The notes beneath the pieces were generated by a model. The model searched no databases. It was not told where the DNA came from and saw nothing but the letters and a program-made list of their open reading frames with translations. Shown here one piece after another: positions 1-7,736 of a stretch of 64,000 bases of DNA (positions are counted from its first letter, which is position 1; every line of letters begins with the position of its first letter). The DNA lies in assembly GCF_030150205.1 (NCBI RefSeq), contig NZ_JASLGT010000024.1:310001-374000 (forward strand). Reading direction: 5' to 3'. The DNA comes from Niabella sp. Its GTDB lineage: Bacteria > Bacteroidota > Bacteroidia > Chitinophagales > Chitinophagaceae. A program made the translations under genes and the position numbers.

Positions 1-420
1 GGTGTTAATTGCGCGTTTGAAAGCTGGTTTATTCAGGCCTGGGTATTGAGCTATTTCTTTTGCCAGGTATTCAATCAGATTTTCCTTGCTTTCTGTGGTG
101 GTGGAGAACTGGCTTATGATCACCTGGAGCTCATCGGCCAATTGTTCCAGAAGTGAAAATTCCTGATCTTCTTCTTTGTCCATAACACCTGAAATTGCCT
201 GAACAGGTTCAAATGCTGATGCAGGTTCATTAACGGGAGCCTCTGCAGATGTGGAACTTTCTGCCACCCGTTCTTTCAAAGGCGAATAAACGTACCTGGC
301 CTTTTCAGGCGTCCTCCGGTCAACCCGCAATCTGCCCGCCACAGCAAGTATACCGTAGTATGCTGCAGTTGCACCACCCAATACCAATAGAAATTCTTTC
401 CAGCTAATTTGTTCCAGCAT
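1..420 (-). CDS. Small membrane protein at the start of a probable ICE transfer operon (3' part outside window)
   Basis: An open frame starts with ATG at 420 and runs off the left edge, so at least 140 codons are visible. Residues about 8-28 form one hydrophobic segment. A charged, low-complexity linker and a helical cytoplasmic-looking part follow. I do not recognise a named domain. Proteins of this build (one N-terminal helix, about 150 residues) often stand just before the DUF4134/TraE-TraG block in Bacteroidota conjugative elements, and the rteC gene next door fits that setting. The placement in the transfer operon is inference, because the next genes lie outside the window. Confidence 0.5.
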   Translation of the reverse strand, partial: MLEQISWKEFLLVLGGATAAYYGILAVAGRLRVDRRTPEKARYVYSPLKERVAESSTSAEAPVNEPASAFEPVQAISGVMDKEEDQEFSLLEQLADELQVIISQFSTTTESKENLIEYLAKEIAQYPGLNKPAFKRAINT

Positions 421-527
421 AATTCATTTTTTCATGGTGAGTAATAATTTTTTAAATCACTACTGCAAATATGAATTGCCGGAAATACCCTATTTGTTAG
501 ATACTGTTAGGTGGGAAAAACTTCTTT

Positions 528-1358
528 TTACATTGCGTTTTCGTTATCACGATCAATCCTACGTTCCAGGCACGCTTTTAATGCATCAATAAAGGGCGTT
601 GAGTTCTTTTTGCGAAGCCGGATGTCTTCATACGTTTTGTAAATATTGCTGAACCGGATATTAAATACTGACGAGAAATAATCGGCGATTTTCTTAACAT
701 CGAGCTGCCCGCTATTAAACGCCCGGTATTCATGCAGTGCATAAATCAGCTCAATTAATTCTGCTTTTGCCGAAGTCCAGGATAAAGAAATTGATTTGCC
801 GGCTTTGCCAGACGTGGCTTGCGGTTGTATGATCGTCTGCCGGGCACGATCTTTCAAAAGGTCGTAAGCGTAAAACCGGGCGACAATGCTGCTCATTGGC
901 GCATTGGTCTGACTGTCCAGGAGGATCTGCTCTTCGTCTAAAAAAAGTGGCTCTTCTGAGCTCTGCCGGGTAAAATACTGTTCATCAAAGTGGGAAAGCC
1001 CAATTTTATAGTATTGCCAAAACGCATAATGCTTCCTGTAAAAGGGCTTGAGCCTTTCCAGCTCTTTTGTATAAATGGAATTGCGGTCTGAGGTGCTATC
1101 AGGAGTCTGCATCCTGAGCAGCATCAGCAGGAAAATCAGGCGACCATCAAATTGTGGTTTCAACTTTTTAAAAAACCGGATTTCCGCGGCTGGGGATTCA
1201 AAGCTGGAAGAGGCCAGCAGACTCTTAAGCCGGGCAATCGATTCGGAGGTAATAATAATTGCTTGTTGAATACTAAGCAAATCGTCTTCTGAAAGTCCTG
1301 AAAGATCTGATAGTTTGTTGTTCATTTCTTCCAGCAGCTTGAGGGTTTCTGTAATCAT
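528..1358 (-). CDS. rteC: RteC family protein, ICE regulator
   Basis: This 276-residue protein matches the RteC family in length and layout: a helical N-terminal half, then a central aromatic region with FFKKLKPQ near residue 63 and FYRKHYAFWQYYKIG near residue 105. In CTnDOT, RteC is the regulator that turns on the excision operon in response to RteA/RteB. No RteA/RteB pair is visible in this window. It is alone on the minus strand, with about 107 bp to the next gene on the left. The family call is fairly secure; the target here is unknown, though the xis-like gene at 52320-52622 is the obvious candidate. Confidence 0.8.
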   Translation of the reverse strand: MITETLKLLEEMNNKLSDLSGLSEDDLLSIQQAIIITSESIARLKSLLASSSFESPAAEIRFFKKLKPQFDGRLIFLLMLLRMQTPDSTSDRNSIYTKELERLKPFYRKHYAFWQYYKIGLSHFDEQYFTRQSSEEPLFLDEEQILLDSQTNAPMSSIVARFYAYDLLKDRARQTIIQPQATSGKAGKSISLSWTSAKAELIELIYALHEYRAFNSGQLDVKKIADYFSSVFNIRFSNIYKTYEDIRLRKKNSTPFIDALKACLERRIDRDNENAM

Positions 1359-1490
1359 CTTTGTTGGTTTAAGGTGAACAAATGTTTACAACATCTGTAG
1401 TACCAAAGACCAGACCTTCCATACTACGCAAAAACCACTATTCCAATACGTATAAATGACTATTTTAATGAGGGATCATTAAATGCGTAT

Positions 1491-2468
1491 TCATGTATTA
1501 AGTTTATGGCACAACTCAACGCGATTGGACACCCGTATTTTATAAAAAATGTTTTGAACATGCTTTGCTACAGTCCGTTCCGCAATAAATAATTTTTCTG
1601 CTACACTCTTGTAGGTTTCGCCCATATATACCATAAAGGCAATCTCTTTTTCCCTATTGGTAAGCTGATAATGTGAGCAATTGATCCTGAATTTTTCTTC
1701 CCTATTCAGGCGATCAATTTCCTTTGTTCGCTTCTCCACTTCCTGCTGCAAAATCTGGTTCCATTGCTTTAAATACAACTCCGATTCAAGAAGACGTTCA
1801 TGTTCCAGCCGTAACTGGGAAACATTCCGCTTAACATGCAGAGCCAACAACAGTAAAAAACCTGCATTGGTAGCCGTGGCTTCAATTGCCTGTCCAAGAT
1901 CGAGGTAGGTAATTATGGGCAGTGTAAGCCAGGGGCTTAAACAGAGCGCAAGAACAATTAGTTCTTCCCTCGCCTCCTGCGATTTGATTTGGTTGTCATA
2001 TTTAAGCCGTATTGCCTTATAGACTGAATACAATACCCAAACCGAATATAATGTCGGAACAATAAGTATATTTTTTGCTACTTCCAGATTGCCCGTCATC
2101 GCAAAAAGAATAACAAAAATGAAATAAGATACGGCCAGGAAAATGAAAACACCAACCCGTGCGTGAAATTTCATGGTCTTCAGATCAAATCCCTTGTATA
2201 CATAATAAGGAAAATAGCATGGCGTAAAAAAACCTGTAGCATATGCCACGCACTCCTGTACAAAAAATCCTCCGGGTAGTTTTGGATCCGGAAGCAGCCC
2301 ACCAGAAATGTTGTACGCCAAAAGGAACAAACAAAGATAAAGATCAAGGATAACCGTTTTGTCATCTTTTCTCGCCAGGCGGTAGATACACAGGTAAGAT
2401 AGGATTACAAGTTCAACCGCAACAAAGCAAAACGTAACCAGATGCATTTCTGTACCGGGAACAAGCAT
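1491..2468 (-). CDS. Seven-helix membrane protein with C-terminal LuxR-type HTH
   Basis: The N-terminal 215 residues contain about seven hydrophobic segments. A coiled coil follows (about residues 215-260), then a LuxR/GerE helix-turn-helix with the LTNREKEIAFMVYMGETYKS block and ERTVAKHVQNIFYKI recognition region. This build suggests a membrane-tethered transcription regulator that senses something in or across the inner membrane. I start it at ATG 2468; an in-frame GTG at 2477 is possible. It lies 12 bp after the GNAT gene and is almost certainly in the same operon. No receiver or kinase domain is present. The ligand is unknown. Confidence 0.72.
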   Translation of the reverse strand: MLVPGTEMHLVTFCFVAVELVILSYLCIYRLARKDDKTVILDLYLCLFLLAYNISGGLLPDPKLPGGFFVQECVAYATGFFTPCYFPYYVYKGFDLKTMKFHARVGVFIFLAVSYFIFVILFAMTGNLEVAKNILIVPTLYSVWVLYSVYKAIRLKYDNQIKSQEAREELIVLALCLSPWLTLPIITYLDLGQAIEATATNAGFLLLLALHVKRNVSQLRLEHERLLESELYLKQWNQILQQEVEKRTKEIDRLNREEKFRINCSHYQLTNREKEIAFMVYMGETYKSVAEKLFIAERTVAKHVQNIFYKIRVSNRVELCHKLNT

Positions 2469-2480
2469 GGCCAACACTTT

Positions 2481-3053
2481 TTATCGTAGGTACTTCATAA
2501 AATATAAGGGATACCCCATATCTATAGTTTTATATGTAACAAAACCATTCTTCTCGTACCAGGGAAGGTTCCTTTGGGTAGACGTTTCAAGGCACACTGT
2601 TCTATCCAACAAAGAGCCCCGATTAACAAGTTCTTTGAGCAATTGGGTGCCCACACCACTTCCTTGCGCTGAGGGATCTACACCAATATACCAGAGGTAG
2701 TATAATTTTGAGTCGGGGTGATGGCTCTTGATTATCGACTCCCGCTTAATTGTTTTCGAAAGGTTTTTTAACCCTATGCAGCTAAAGACCAGTCGAAAAT
2801 CCTGAAATATGCTTAAAGCATTTGTCTTTTTTTTGTCTGGTAGAACAATAAGAGCACATCCACGGTCCTCTTCTGATAAAAAAATCTCACCATTACGTTT
2901 ACAGAAATCGAAGGAATAGGACATAAGCGCGTTGAGCTTTTTTGTTCGCCTTCTATCTTCGCCAATGATATAATTTACACTTTTGTTGTCAGTAAATGAC
3001 CTGGCTAAAATCTCAATAACGGTTTTCCTATCGCTATTTTGGGCTTCACGCAT
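2481..3053 (-). CDS. GNAT family N-acetyltransferase
   Basis: The 190-residue protein has the acetyl-CoA binding signature GVDPSAQGSGVGTQLLKEL at about residues 124-142, with the Q-x-x-G-x-G loop at 130-135, and a typical C-terminal strand (WYEKNGFVTY). The acceptor substrate cannot be read from sequence; single-domain GNATs may modify small molecules, antibiotics or proteins. It is the first gene of a two-gene operon with the membrane LuxR protein. A 27-bp site shared with the AraC intergenic region lies 58 bp upstream of its ATG, which suggests control by one of the neighbouring AraC proteins. Confidence 0.8.
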   Translation of the reverse strand: MREAQNSDRKTVIEILARSFTDNKSVNYIIGEDRRRTKKLNALMSYSFDFCKRNGEIFLSEEDRGCALIVLPDKKKTNALSIFQDFRLVFSCIGLKNLSKTIKRESIIKSHHPDSKLYYLWYIGVDPSAQGSGVGTQLLKELVNRGSLLDRTVCLETSTQRNLPWYEKNGFVTYKTIDMGYPLYFMKYLR

Positions 3054-3110
3054 CTGGCAGTTTTTAAAGGAATTGTCTCAATATCTATGCCCAATCAAAA
3101 AAAAGAGTTG

Positions 3111-3137
3111 CGATTTTGGGAGCAATAGTTGTGATTT
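3111..3137 (-). promoter_or_regulatory. Putative AraC operator upstream of the GNAT-LuxR operon
   Basis: This 27-bp stretch matches 4408-4434 in inverted orientation with only two mismatches; the identical core is GGGAGCAATAGTTGTGA. Read toward the GNAT gene, a -7-like element ending in TATTG (3079) ends exactly 32 nt past the site. The same distance separates the other copy from its TACTTTTG element. The repeated spacing argues for a true activator site. Which protein binds is inference. Confidence 0.6.
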
Positions 3138-3263
3138 CTGTAATATTTTTTGCCCGAATGGTCTTTGAAGAATCTATTTCCTGTCGCGTGTGCAAAAAAG
3201 TGAGCCGACATACCAGTGTCGATTAAAATTGCCGCAAACTATTTGCCTGGGCACTCTAACATT

Positions 3264-4232
3264 CTATCTTCGCAAAGCGCCCGGAGGAACACCAAAACGC
3301 TTCCTGAATGCATGAACAAAATTTGAAGTCAAAGGAAAGCCTGTCAGGGCTGCAATTTCTTTAATAGTTCGATCTGTTGTAAGGATAAATTCTTTTGCCT
3401 TTAACATCCGCTGATCGGTAATCCATTTATAAACACTTCGATCAAAAAAACGCTTAAAACCCTGCTTCAATTTCACCTCGTTGATTCCGACCATCCTGGA
3501 TAATTCTTTTGTGGACGGGGCCTTCTTCTCCACGCGTTTCTCAAGGATCTCCTTTGCCTTATGGATCATCGAGATTTCAAAATTTGTGAACTTCGTGGCC
3601 TCCTGCTCTTCAATGAATGTACTTTGTAACAGTATAAACAGAAATTCTTTAATCTTAAGCTCCAGATAAAACTGCCGGGCAGCTTCTCCATCCGGAAGGT
3701 TCCGGATCTGTTGCCAGATTTTTAATACTGCAGATGGGATCCTTTTTAGCCGGTGTCTTAATACTTTGTCTTCAGAGGTTCTGATAATATCTTTTAATTG
3801 AGGATATATTCCCTGCAATTGTTTAAGCAAAGCAGTAGAAAGAAAAACATCCAATATTTCGAATGTGCCCGGCTTTTTTACAAAGTAGGTGTACGAATTA
3901 TTTCCGCCATAAATTATAAGATAGGAGTTTGAATACAAGGGGAACTTCCCAAAATTGCTTACTTCCTTAATGGTTCCATTAGCTAGCATTAACGTAATAT
4001 AAATACCGCGTTCACTCAGATTACCAACCGCAGTCATTTTACAGGAAAGGTTACCGGAAATTATTCGATACCGAAAATCAATTTCATCAACTTCCTGCAC
4101 TAATATTTGATTCGCTTCTTTTCTAAAAAATTTAAAAGTAGCGCCATTAATGAGCGGTGTCCCAAAAGCATGTGGAACTTCATTTTCTGGTTCAAGGGCA
4201 ATATTATCGTATAATAGAAATTGTATACTCAT
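3264..4232 (-). CDS. AraC family transcriptional regulator
   Basis: The C-terminal 100 residues form a complete AraC/XylS double helix-turn-helix: the first helix pair around SRMVGINEVKLKQGFKRFF and the second around TIKEIAALTGFPLTSNFVHA, ending in FRKRFGVPPGALRR. The N-terminal 210 residues have no domain I recognise and may bind a ligand. The ATG at 4232 is preferred over the in-frame GTG at 4238. It stands alone on the minus strand and is divergent from a second AraC-like gene at 4566. The shared 27-bp sites flank it on both sides, so autoregulation is possible. Confidence 0.82.
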   Translation of the reverse strand: MSIQFLLYDNIALEPENEVPHAFGTPLINGATFKFFRKEANQILVQEVDEIDFRYRIISGNLSCKMTAVGNLSERGIYITLMLANGTIKEVSNFGKFPLYSNSYLIIYGGNNSYTYFVKKPGTFEILDVFLSTALLKQLQGIYPQLKDIIRTSEDKVLRHRLKRIPSAVLKIWQQIRNLPDGEAARQFYLELKIKEFLFILLQSTFIEEQEATKFTNFEISMIHKAKEILEKRVEKKAPSTKELSRMVGINEVKLKQGFKRFFDRSVYKWITDQRMLKAKEFILTTDRTIKEIAALTGFPLTSNFVHAFRKRFGVPPGALRR

Positions 4233-4407
4233 CTCCACGGTTTAGAAAATTGATGGATATACTTGCCATTAAATTACTAAAATCAGCAATCAGATAAAAT
4301 AATATTTGGTGAAATGCCATATTCGCAATGTGAACGTTCATTTGCACAATGTGTAAGACAACGACCTTGAATCCTGATACTGTCAGTATATAAAAATAAA
4401 TCTCCCA

Positions 4408-4434
4408 AATTCACAACTATTGCTCCCAATATCG
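4408..4434 (+). promoter_or_regulatory. Second copy of the putative AraC operator, in the divergent AraC intergenic region
   Basis: The copy is inverted relative to 3111-3137 and oriented toward the plus-strand AraC gene at 4566. A good Bacteroidota -7 element, TACTTTTG, lies at 4459-4466, but no TTTG box is found 19 nt before it. The operator instead covers that region, as expected for an activator-dependent promoter. The rest of the 333-bp intergenic region (4233-4565) is AT-rich with nothing else I can name. Confidence 0.55.
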
Positions 4435-4565
4435 ATATAATCATATTTAACTATAAAATACTTTTGAAAAAGCAAATTTGTTAGCTGTCCATAGATTTAA
4501 AGTATATCTGAATTATAGTTTATACAAATAACGATAAACCTATAGCCTGCATTTCATATTCCTGA

Positions 4566-5603
4566 ATGTTGAGACCGGCGTCAGGATTAGAAAAAATTTT
4601 TAATACTCCAAACGTGATGATTCCTCTTGAATTAATACCTCCTAAATCTGCTTGTCATAATGTTCAGAAAAGTTCATCAATACCAGCAGCTCAGGAATTT
4701 GTTATCCCATCTGCAAAAGTGCAGTTACTGGAATGGACATTTAGTGGAGTAAACTACATCCTACAGCAGGTATATAATACAGAAGGATCTCTAGTCGTTT
4801 TTCTAACTGTTCAAATTTCAGATTACACCCTCATCAAGGTCAAATGCAATAGAGCAATAACCGTATTTCAATATACACTGAAGGGAAACTGTTTTGGTTA
4901 CCTGAAAGGACATGGATGCCTTCATCTTTTTCATGACACCTATACCTTGCAATATATTCCAGAAGGAGATCATCAGGTATTATTTGCTCCGGGAACATAT
5001 CATTACTTGTACCTGGACCCAGGGCTGGCAATTGTTTCCCTTTCTCCCTTCGATGAGGGAATAAAAAAAGTACTATTGAGCCTTAATGATTTCCAGGAAG
5101 CCGGTTGCCTGGCAGAAAGACTTCCTTTTGATCATAAGGTGACGACCCTGATTTCTAAATTAAAGAATCTTACTCCCGACAGTGTGCATTCTCCATTTAA
5201 TATAAGAGCCTTGATAAACGAATTTGTACTTCACTATTACGAGCAACTTCACAATAAAAAATCAAACCCCGAAGGAACCAAATTGATTGCAGAGCTCAAC
5301 GCCTTTATTGCCAATAATATTGAATTTCCTGTTCCGGAATTGATAGCCAGGCTTAAAAAACAATTCTTTATATCAGGAAAACTACTTAGAACTCATTGGA
5401 AAAAAACCGATTTCAAAAACCTGCGGGATTCGTTCAACCAATTAAGAATGCACTTTGCCCTTTACCTGCTTGTAATAGAAAAATTAACCATTTCAGATGT
5501 AGCGAACAGATTAAACTATGCTGATCAATATAATTTTAGCAAACTTTTCTCCCGATTCTATAAAGTTTCTCCCAAAATGGCCAAAACTCTGGTTAAAAAT
5601 TAA
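4566..5603 (+). CDS. AraC-like transcriptional regulator
   Basis: The 345-residue protein has a cupin-like, strand-rich N-terminal half (roughly residues 60-160) and a C-terminal AraC-type DNA-binding part. The second HTH is clear: KLTISDVANRLNYADQYNFS followed by KLFSRFYKVSPKMAKTLVK. The first HTH half is more diverged. The start at 4566 could also be the later ATG at 4617 (MIPLELIPP). It is divergent from the other AraC gene and carries the shared operator upstream, so these two regulators and the GNAT-LuxR operon may form one small regulon. Confidence 0.72.
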   Translation: MLRPASGLEKIFNTPNVMIPLELIPPKSACHNVQKSSSIPAAQEFVIPSAKVQLLEWTFSGVNYILQQVYNTEGSLVVFLTVQISDYTLIKVKCNRAITVFQYTLKGNCFGYLKGHGCLHLFHDTYTLQYIPEGDHQVLFAPGTYHYLYLDPGLAIVSLSPFDEGIKKVLLSLNDFQEAGCLAERLPFDHKVTTLISKLKNLTPDSVHSPFNIRALINEFVLHYYEQLHNKKSNPEGTKLIAELNAFIANNIEFPVPELIARLKKQFFISGKLLRTHWKKTDFKNLRDSFNQLRMHFALYLLVIEKLTISDVANRLNYADQYNFSKLFSRFYKVSPKMAKTLVKN

Positions 5604-5605
5604 AG

Positions 5606-5667
5606 ATGGACTGAAGTGACCAAATGGGAGATTTTTATTACCGAAAAAGTCACTTCAGTCCATTTTT
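5606..5667 (+). terminator. Long-arm hairpin terminator after the AraC-like gene
   Basis: A perfect 15-bp inverted repeat, ATGGACTGAAGTGAC (5606-5620) and its complement (5649-5663), is followed by a T-run. It begins three bases after the stop codon. The 28-nt loop is longer than usual for an intrinsic terminator. The rest of the gap to 5951 shows no gene. Confidence 0.65.
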
Positions 5668-5951
5668 ATCGGTATTCTGATGCGCCATCTTTGTGTTGAC
5701 AAACGGAATAGAAACTATACCTATTTGTCAAGCTCTCTAAGCGTTCCACCAGATAAGACGCACGCTGTACTTAATTGTTTCTTTTAATACTGAATGCCTA
5801 TGGTATTTACATGACTAAAAACAACGAAGCACTTCTTATCAGAGATAACAGGTGCCGAGGGCTTGTCGGCCAAAAGACCTTTAACTAAATCTACATTTAA
5901 ACTAAAGTTTTTTAATGGTAATCTTTTTTTGATTTAAAAAAAGACCTCAAA

Positions 5952-6305
5952 ATGCAAATCATGCATTTTATAAAGAAGAACCTGGTTGCAATCGTTGCTT
6001 TAGGTGTATTGAGCGTAACTAGTGTTGCTTTTACCACTTTTAAAAGCGCTCATCCTATGGCTATGCAGTGGTATGTATTAAATTCCGGTGGTAACCCGGC
6101 AAATGCAAACGATTATACGCTAAGCTCCACCAGCCCTCCCGGTCAGGATCCGGGCTGTCCTACAGCGGTTTCGTCAACAGTGTGCTCGATCCAGGCAAAT
6201 CCAGGAACAGGCGGACACCCAAGTGCATCGGATGTTAATGCCATCAAGCTTGCCAGCAGTAATTTTACAACAACAGCTGCTAATCTTGAATATAAAAGGC
6301 CATAA
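5952..6305 (+). CDS. Small exported DUF6520-like protein
   Basis: The 117-residue product has an N-terminal signal segment (LVAIVALGVLSVTSVAFT) and a short secreted domain rich in Ser, Thr, Pro and Asn. It has two cysteines (GCPTAVSSTVC) near residues 75-85, which could form a disulfide. Length and layout resemble the DUF6520 family of small Bacteroidota exported proteins of unknown function. Translation may instead start at the second ATG (5964). It converges on the SusD gene and has its own terminator. Confidence 0.6.
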   Translation: MQIMHFIKKNLVAIVALGVLSVTSVAFTTFKSAHPMAMQWYVLNSGGNPANANDYTLSSTSPPGQDPGCPTAVSSTVCSIQANPGTGGHPSASDVNAIKLASSNFTTTAANLEYKRP

Positions 6306-6313
6306 TTTATACT

Positions 6314-6338
6314 AAGGCTGCTTCGGCAGCCTTTTTTT
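6314..6338 (+). terminator. Rho-independent terminator
   Basis: The perfect 8-bp stem AAGGCTGC / GCAGCCTT with a TTCG tetraloop is followed by a run of T. It ends transcription of the small exported protein gene and sits at the 3' end of the convergent susD-like gene. Confidence 0.88.
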
Positions 6339-7716
6339 AATTTCGTGTATTTTGCTGTATTCCGGATAATTCTACAACGACCGGAGGAATTAAAAATGTA
6401 AACCGGGAGGAGTTGGGTAATAATTCCATAAGTTGCCCACTAACCAAACGCCGCAGCGTAACAGGATATTTGCCCTCCTTATTTAACCTCCTGATATCAA
6501 ACCACCGGATATTTCTGAATGTTAATTCCTTTCTTCTTTCCTGTAATACCCTTGCAATTATCTCATCCTGAGAATTCAAATTGGCGGGAGAAAAACTCTC
6601 TGCCACAAAACGATTTTTAAGTAAGCTATTCAGGCTTAAAAGGGCCTCCTGTAATTTACCGGCCCTCGCGTTACATTCTGCCCGGATAAGGTATATTTCA
6701 TCAGTAGCCACGCCTATAAAAGGAACGTCATAATAATTAGAGCCATCGTAACTACCTTTAAAACTGTGGGTGCCATCTGTATTCTTTGTAAAGAATATGC
6801 TTTTTCTCAAATCCCCTTCTGCATAACTGTTATATAAAATCGTATCCGTTTTTGCCGTGGGTGAAAAAATTGCAGCACTCTGCAGAGCGCTACATTGCCA
6901 TAATACTTCATCATTAAAGGTCTGGAACGGGGTGGTGGCGCTGCTGTTTATATTGTTGTAATCGATCAGCACATCATGTATACTTAAACAGGAGTCTGCA
7001 TAAACTCCTGCCCGCTCAAAATCATTCATAGTCAGGTAAACCTTTGCTAACAGGCCATAAGCGGCAGCCTTTGATGGCCGGGACCTGATCGTACTTGTGA
7101 CTGGCAGCAATTGGGCCGCTCTTTTCAAGTCCCCGGTTATCTGGTCGTAAGTTTGCGCCTGGGTTGCCCTCGAAATTTTTTCATCAACATCACTGGAGAG
7201 TCTGAGTGGTATGCCGGGAGTGTCCTGTGATACATTTTTATCATAGGGGAGCGAAAAATAGGCGGCAATGTAAAAAAAAGCAAAGGATCGAAAAAATAAG
7301 GCTTGCCCTTTAATATTATTGATAGTAGCTGCATTAGTTCCATCTTGCGATACCTTTTGAATAGTCTCCAGTGCAAGGTTAGCATATAACACTGGTTGGT
7401 AAAGCAAGTTCCAGGCATCGTAATTTGTGGCATCCTTATCCCACGAATATACCTGCCGGGCTGTAATAGTCAGCCGGTTATAATCATCGTTAAGCAGGTA
7501 ACTATCACCATCCGATTCCTGGCCGGTAGCCGGGTAAAAACCGTTCATCAGTTTGTAATTATCCAGCAAAGCCTGCGCATCTGAAAGGGACGAGGGTACC
7601 GCTAATCTTTTATCAGGCTTAGCATCAAGGTACTTTTTACAGGAGGACATTGAAATAATCAAAACCAATATTAAAAAAAGTGTGAGTGCCGGGGTTGAGT
7701 ATTTAACAGTTTTCAT
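6337..7716 (-). CDS. SusD/RagB-like outer-membrane lipoprotein
   Basis: The 459-residue protein has a lipoprotein signal ending in SMSSC, then SusD-type features: TPR-like helices, an early LDNYKLMNGFYPA block, KAAAYGLLAKVYLTMNDFERA at about 215-235, and the C-terminal LQERRKELTFRNIRWFDIRR signature. SusD proteins cap the paired SusC channel at the cell surface and bind the incoming glycan or peptide. It follows susC by 20 bp and is the last gene of a three-gene operon starting with the TlpA-like gene. No glycoside hydrolase is in the operon, so a peptide or other non-sugar substrate is possible. Confidence 0.9.
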   Translation of the reverse strand: MKTVKYSTPALTLFLILVLIISMSSCKKYLDAKPDKRLAVPSSLSDAQALLDNYKLMNGFYPATGQESDGDSYLLNDDYNRLTITARQVYSWDKDATNYDAWNLLYQPVLYANLALETIQKVSQDGTNAATINNIKGQALFFRSFAFFYIAAYFSLPYDKNVSQDTPGIPLRLSSDVDEKISRATQAQTYDQITGDLKRAAQLLPVTSTIRSRPSKAAAYGLLAKVYLTMNDFERAGVYADSCLSIHDVLIDYNNINSSATTPFQTFNDEVLWQCSALQSAAIFSPTAKTDTILYNSYAEGDLRKSIFFTKNTDGTHSFKGSYDGSNYYDVPFIGVATDEIYLIRAECNARAGKLQEALLSLNSLLKNRFVAESFSPANLNSQDEIIARVLQERRKELTFRNIRWFDIRRLNKEGKYPVTLRRLVSGQLMELLPNSSRFTFLIPPVVVELSGIQQNTRN

Positions 7717-7736
7717 TTAAAAAAAATTAAAGGTTA

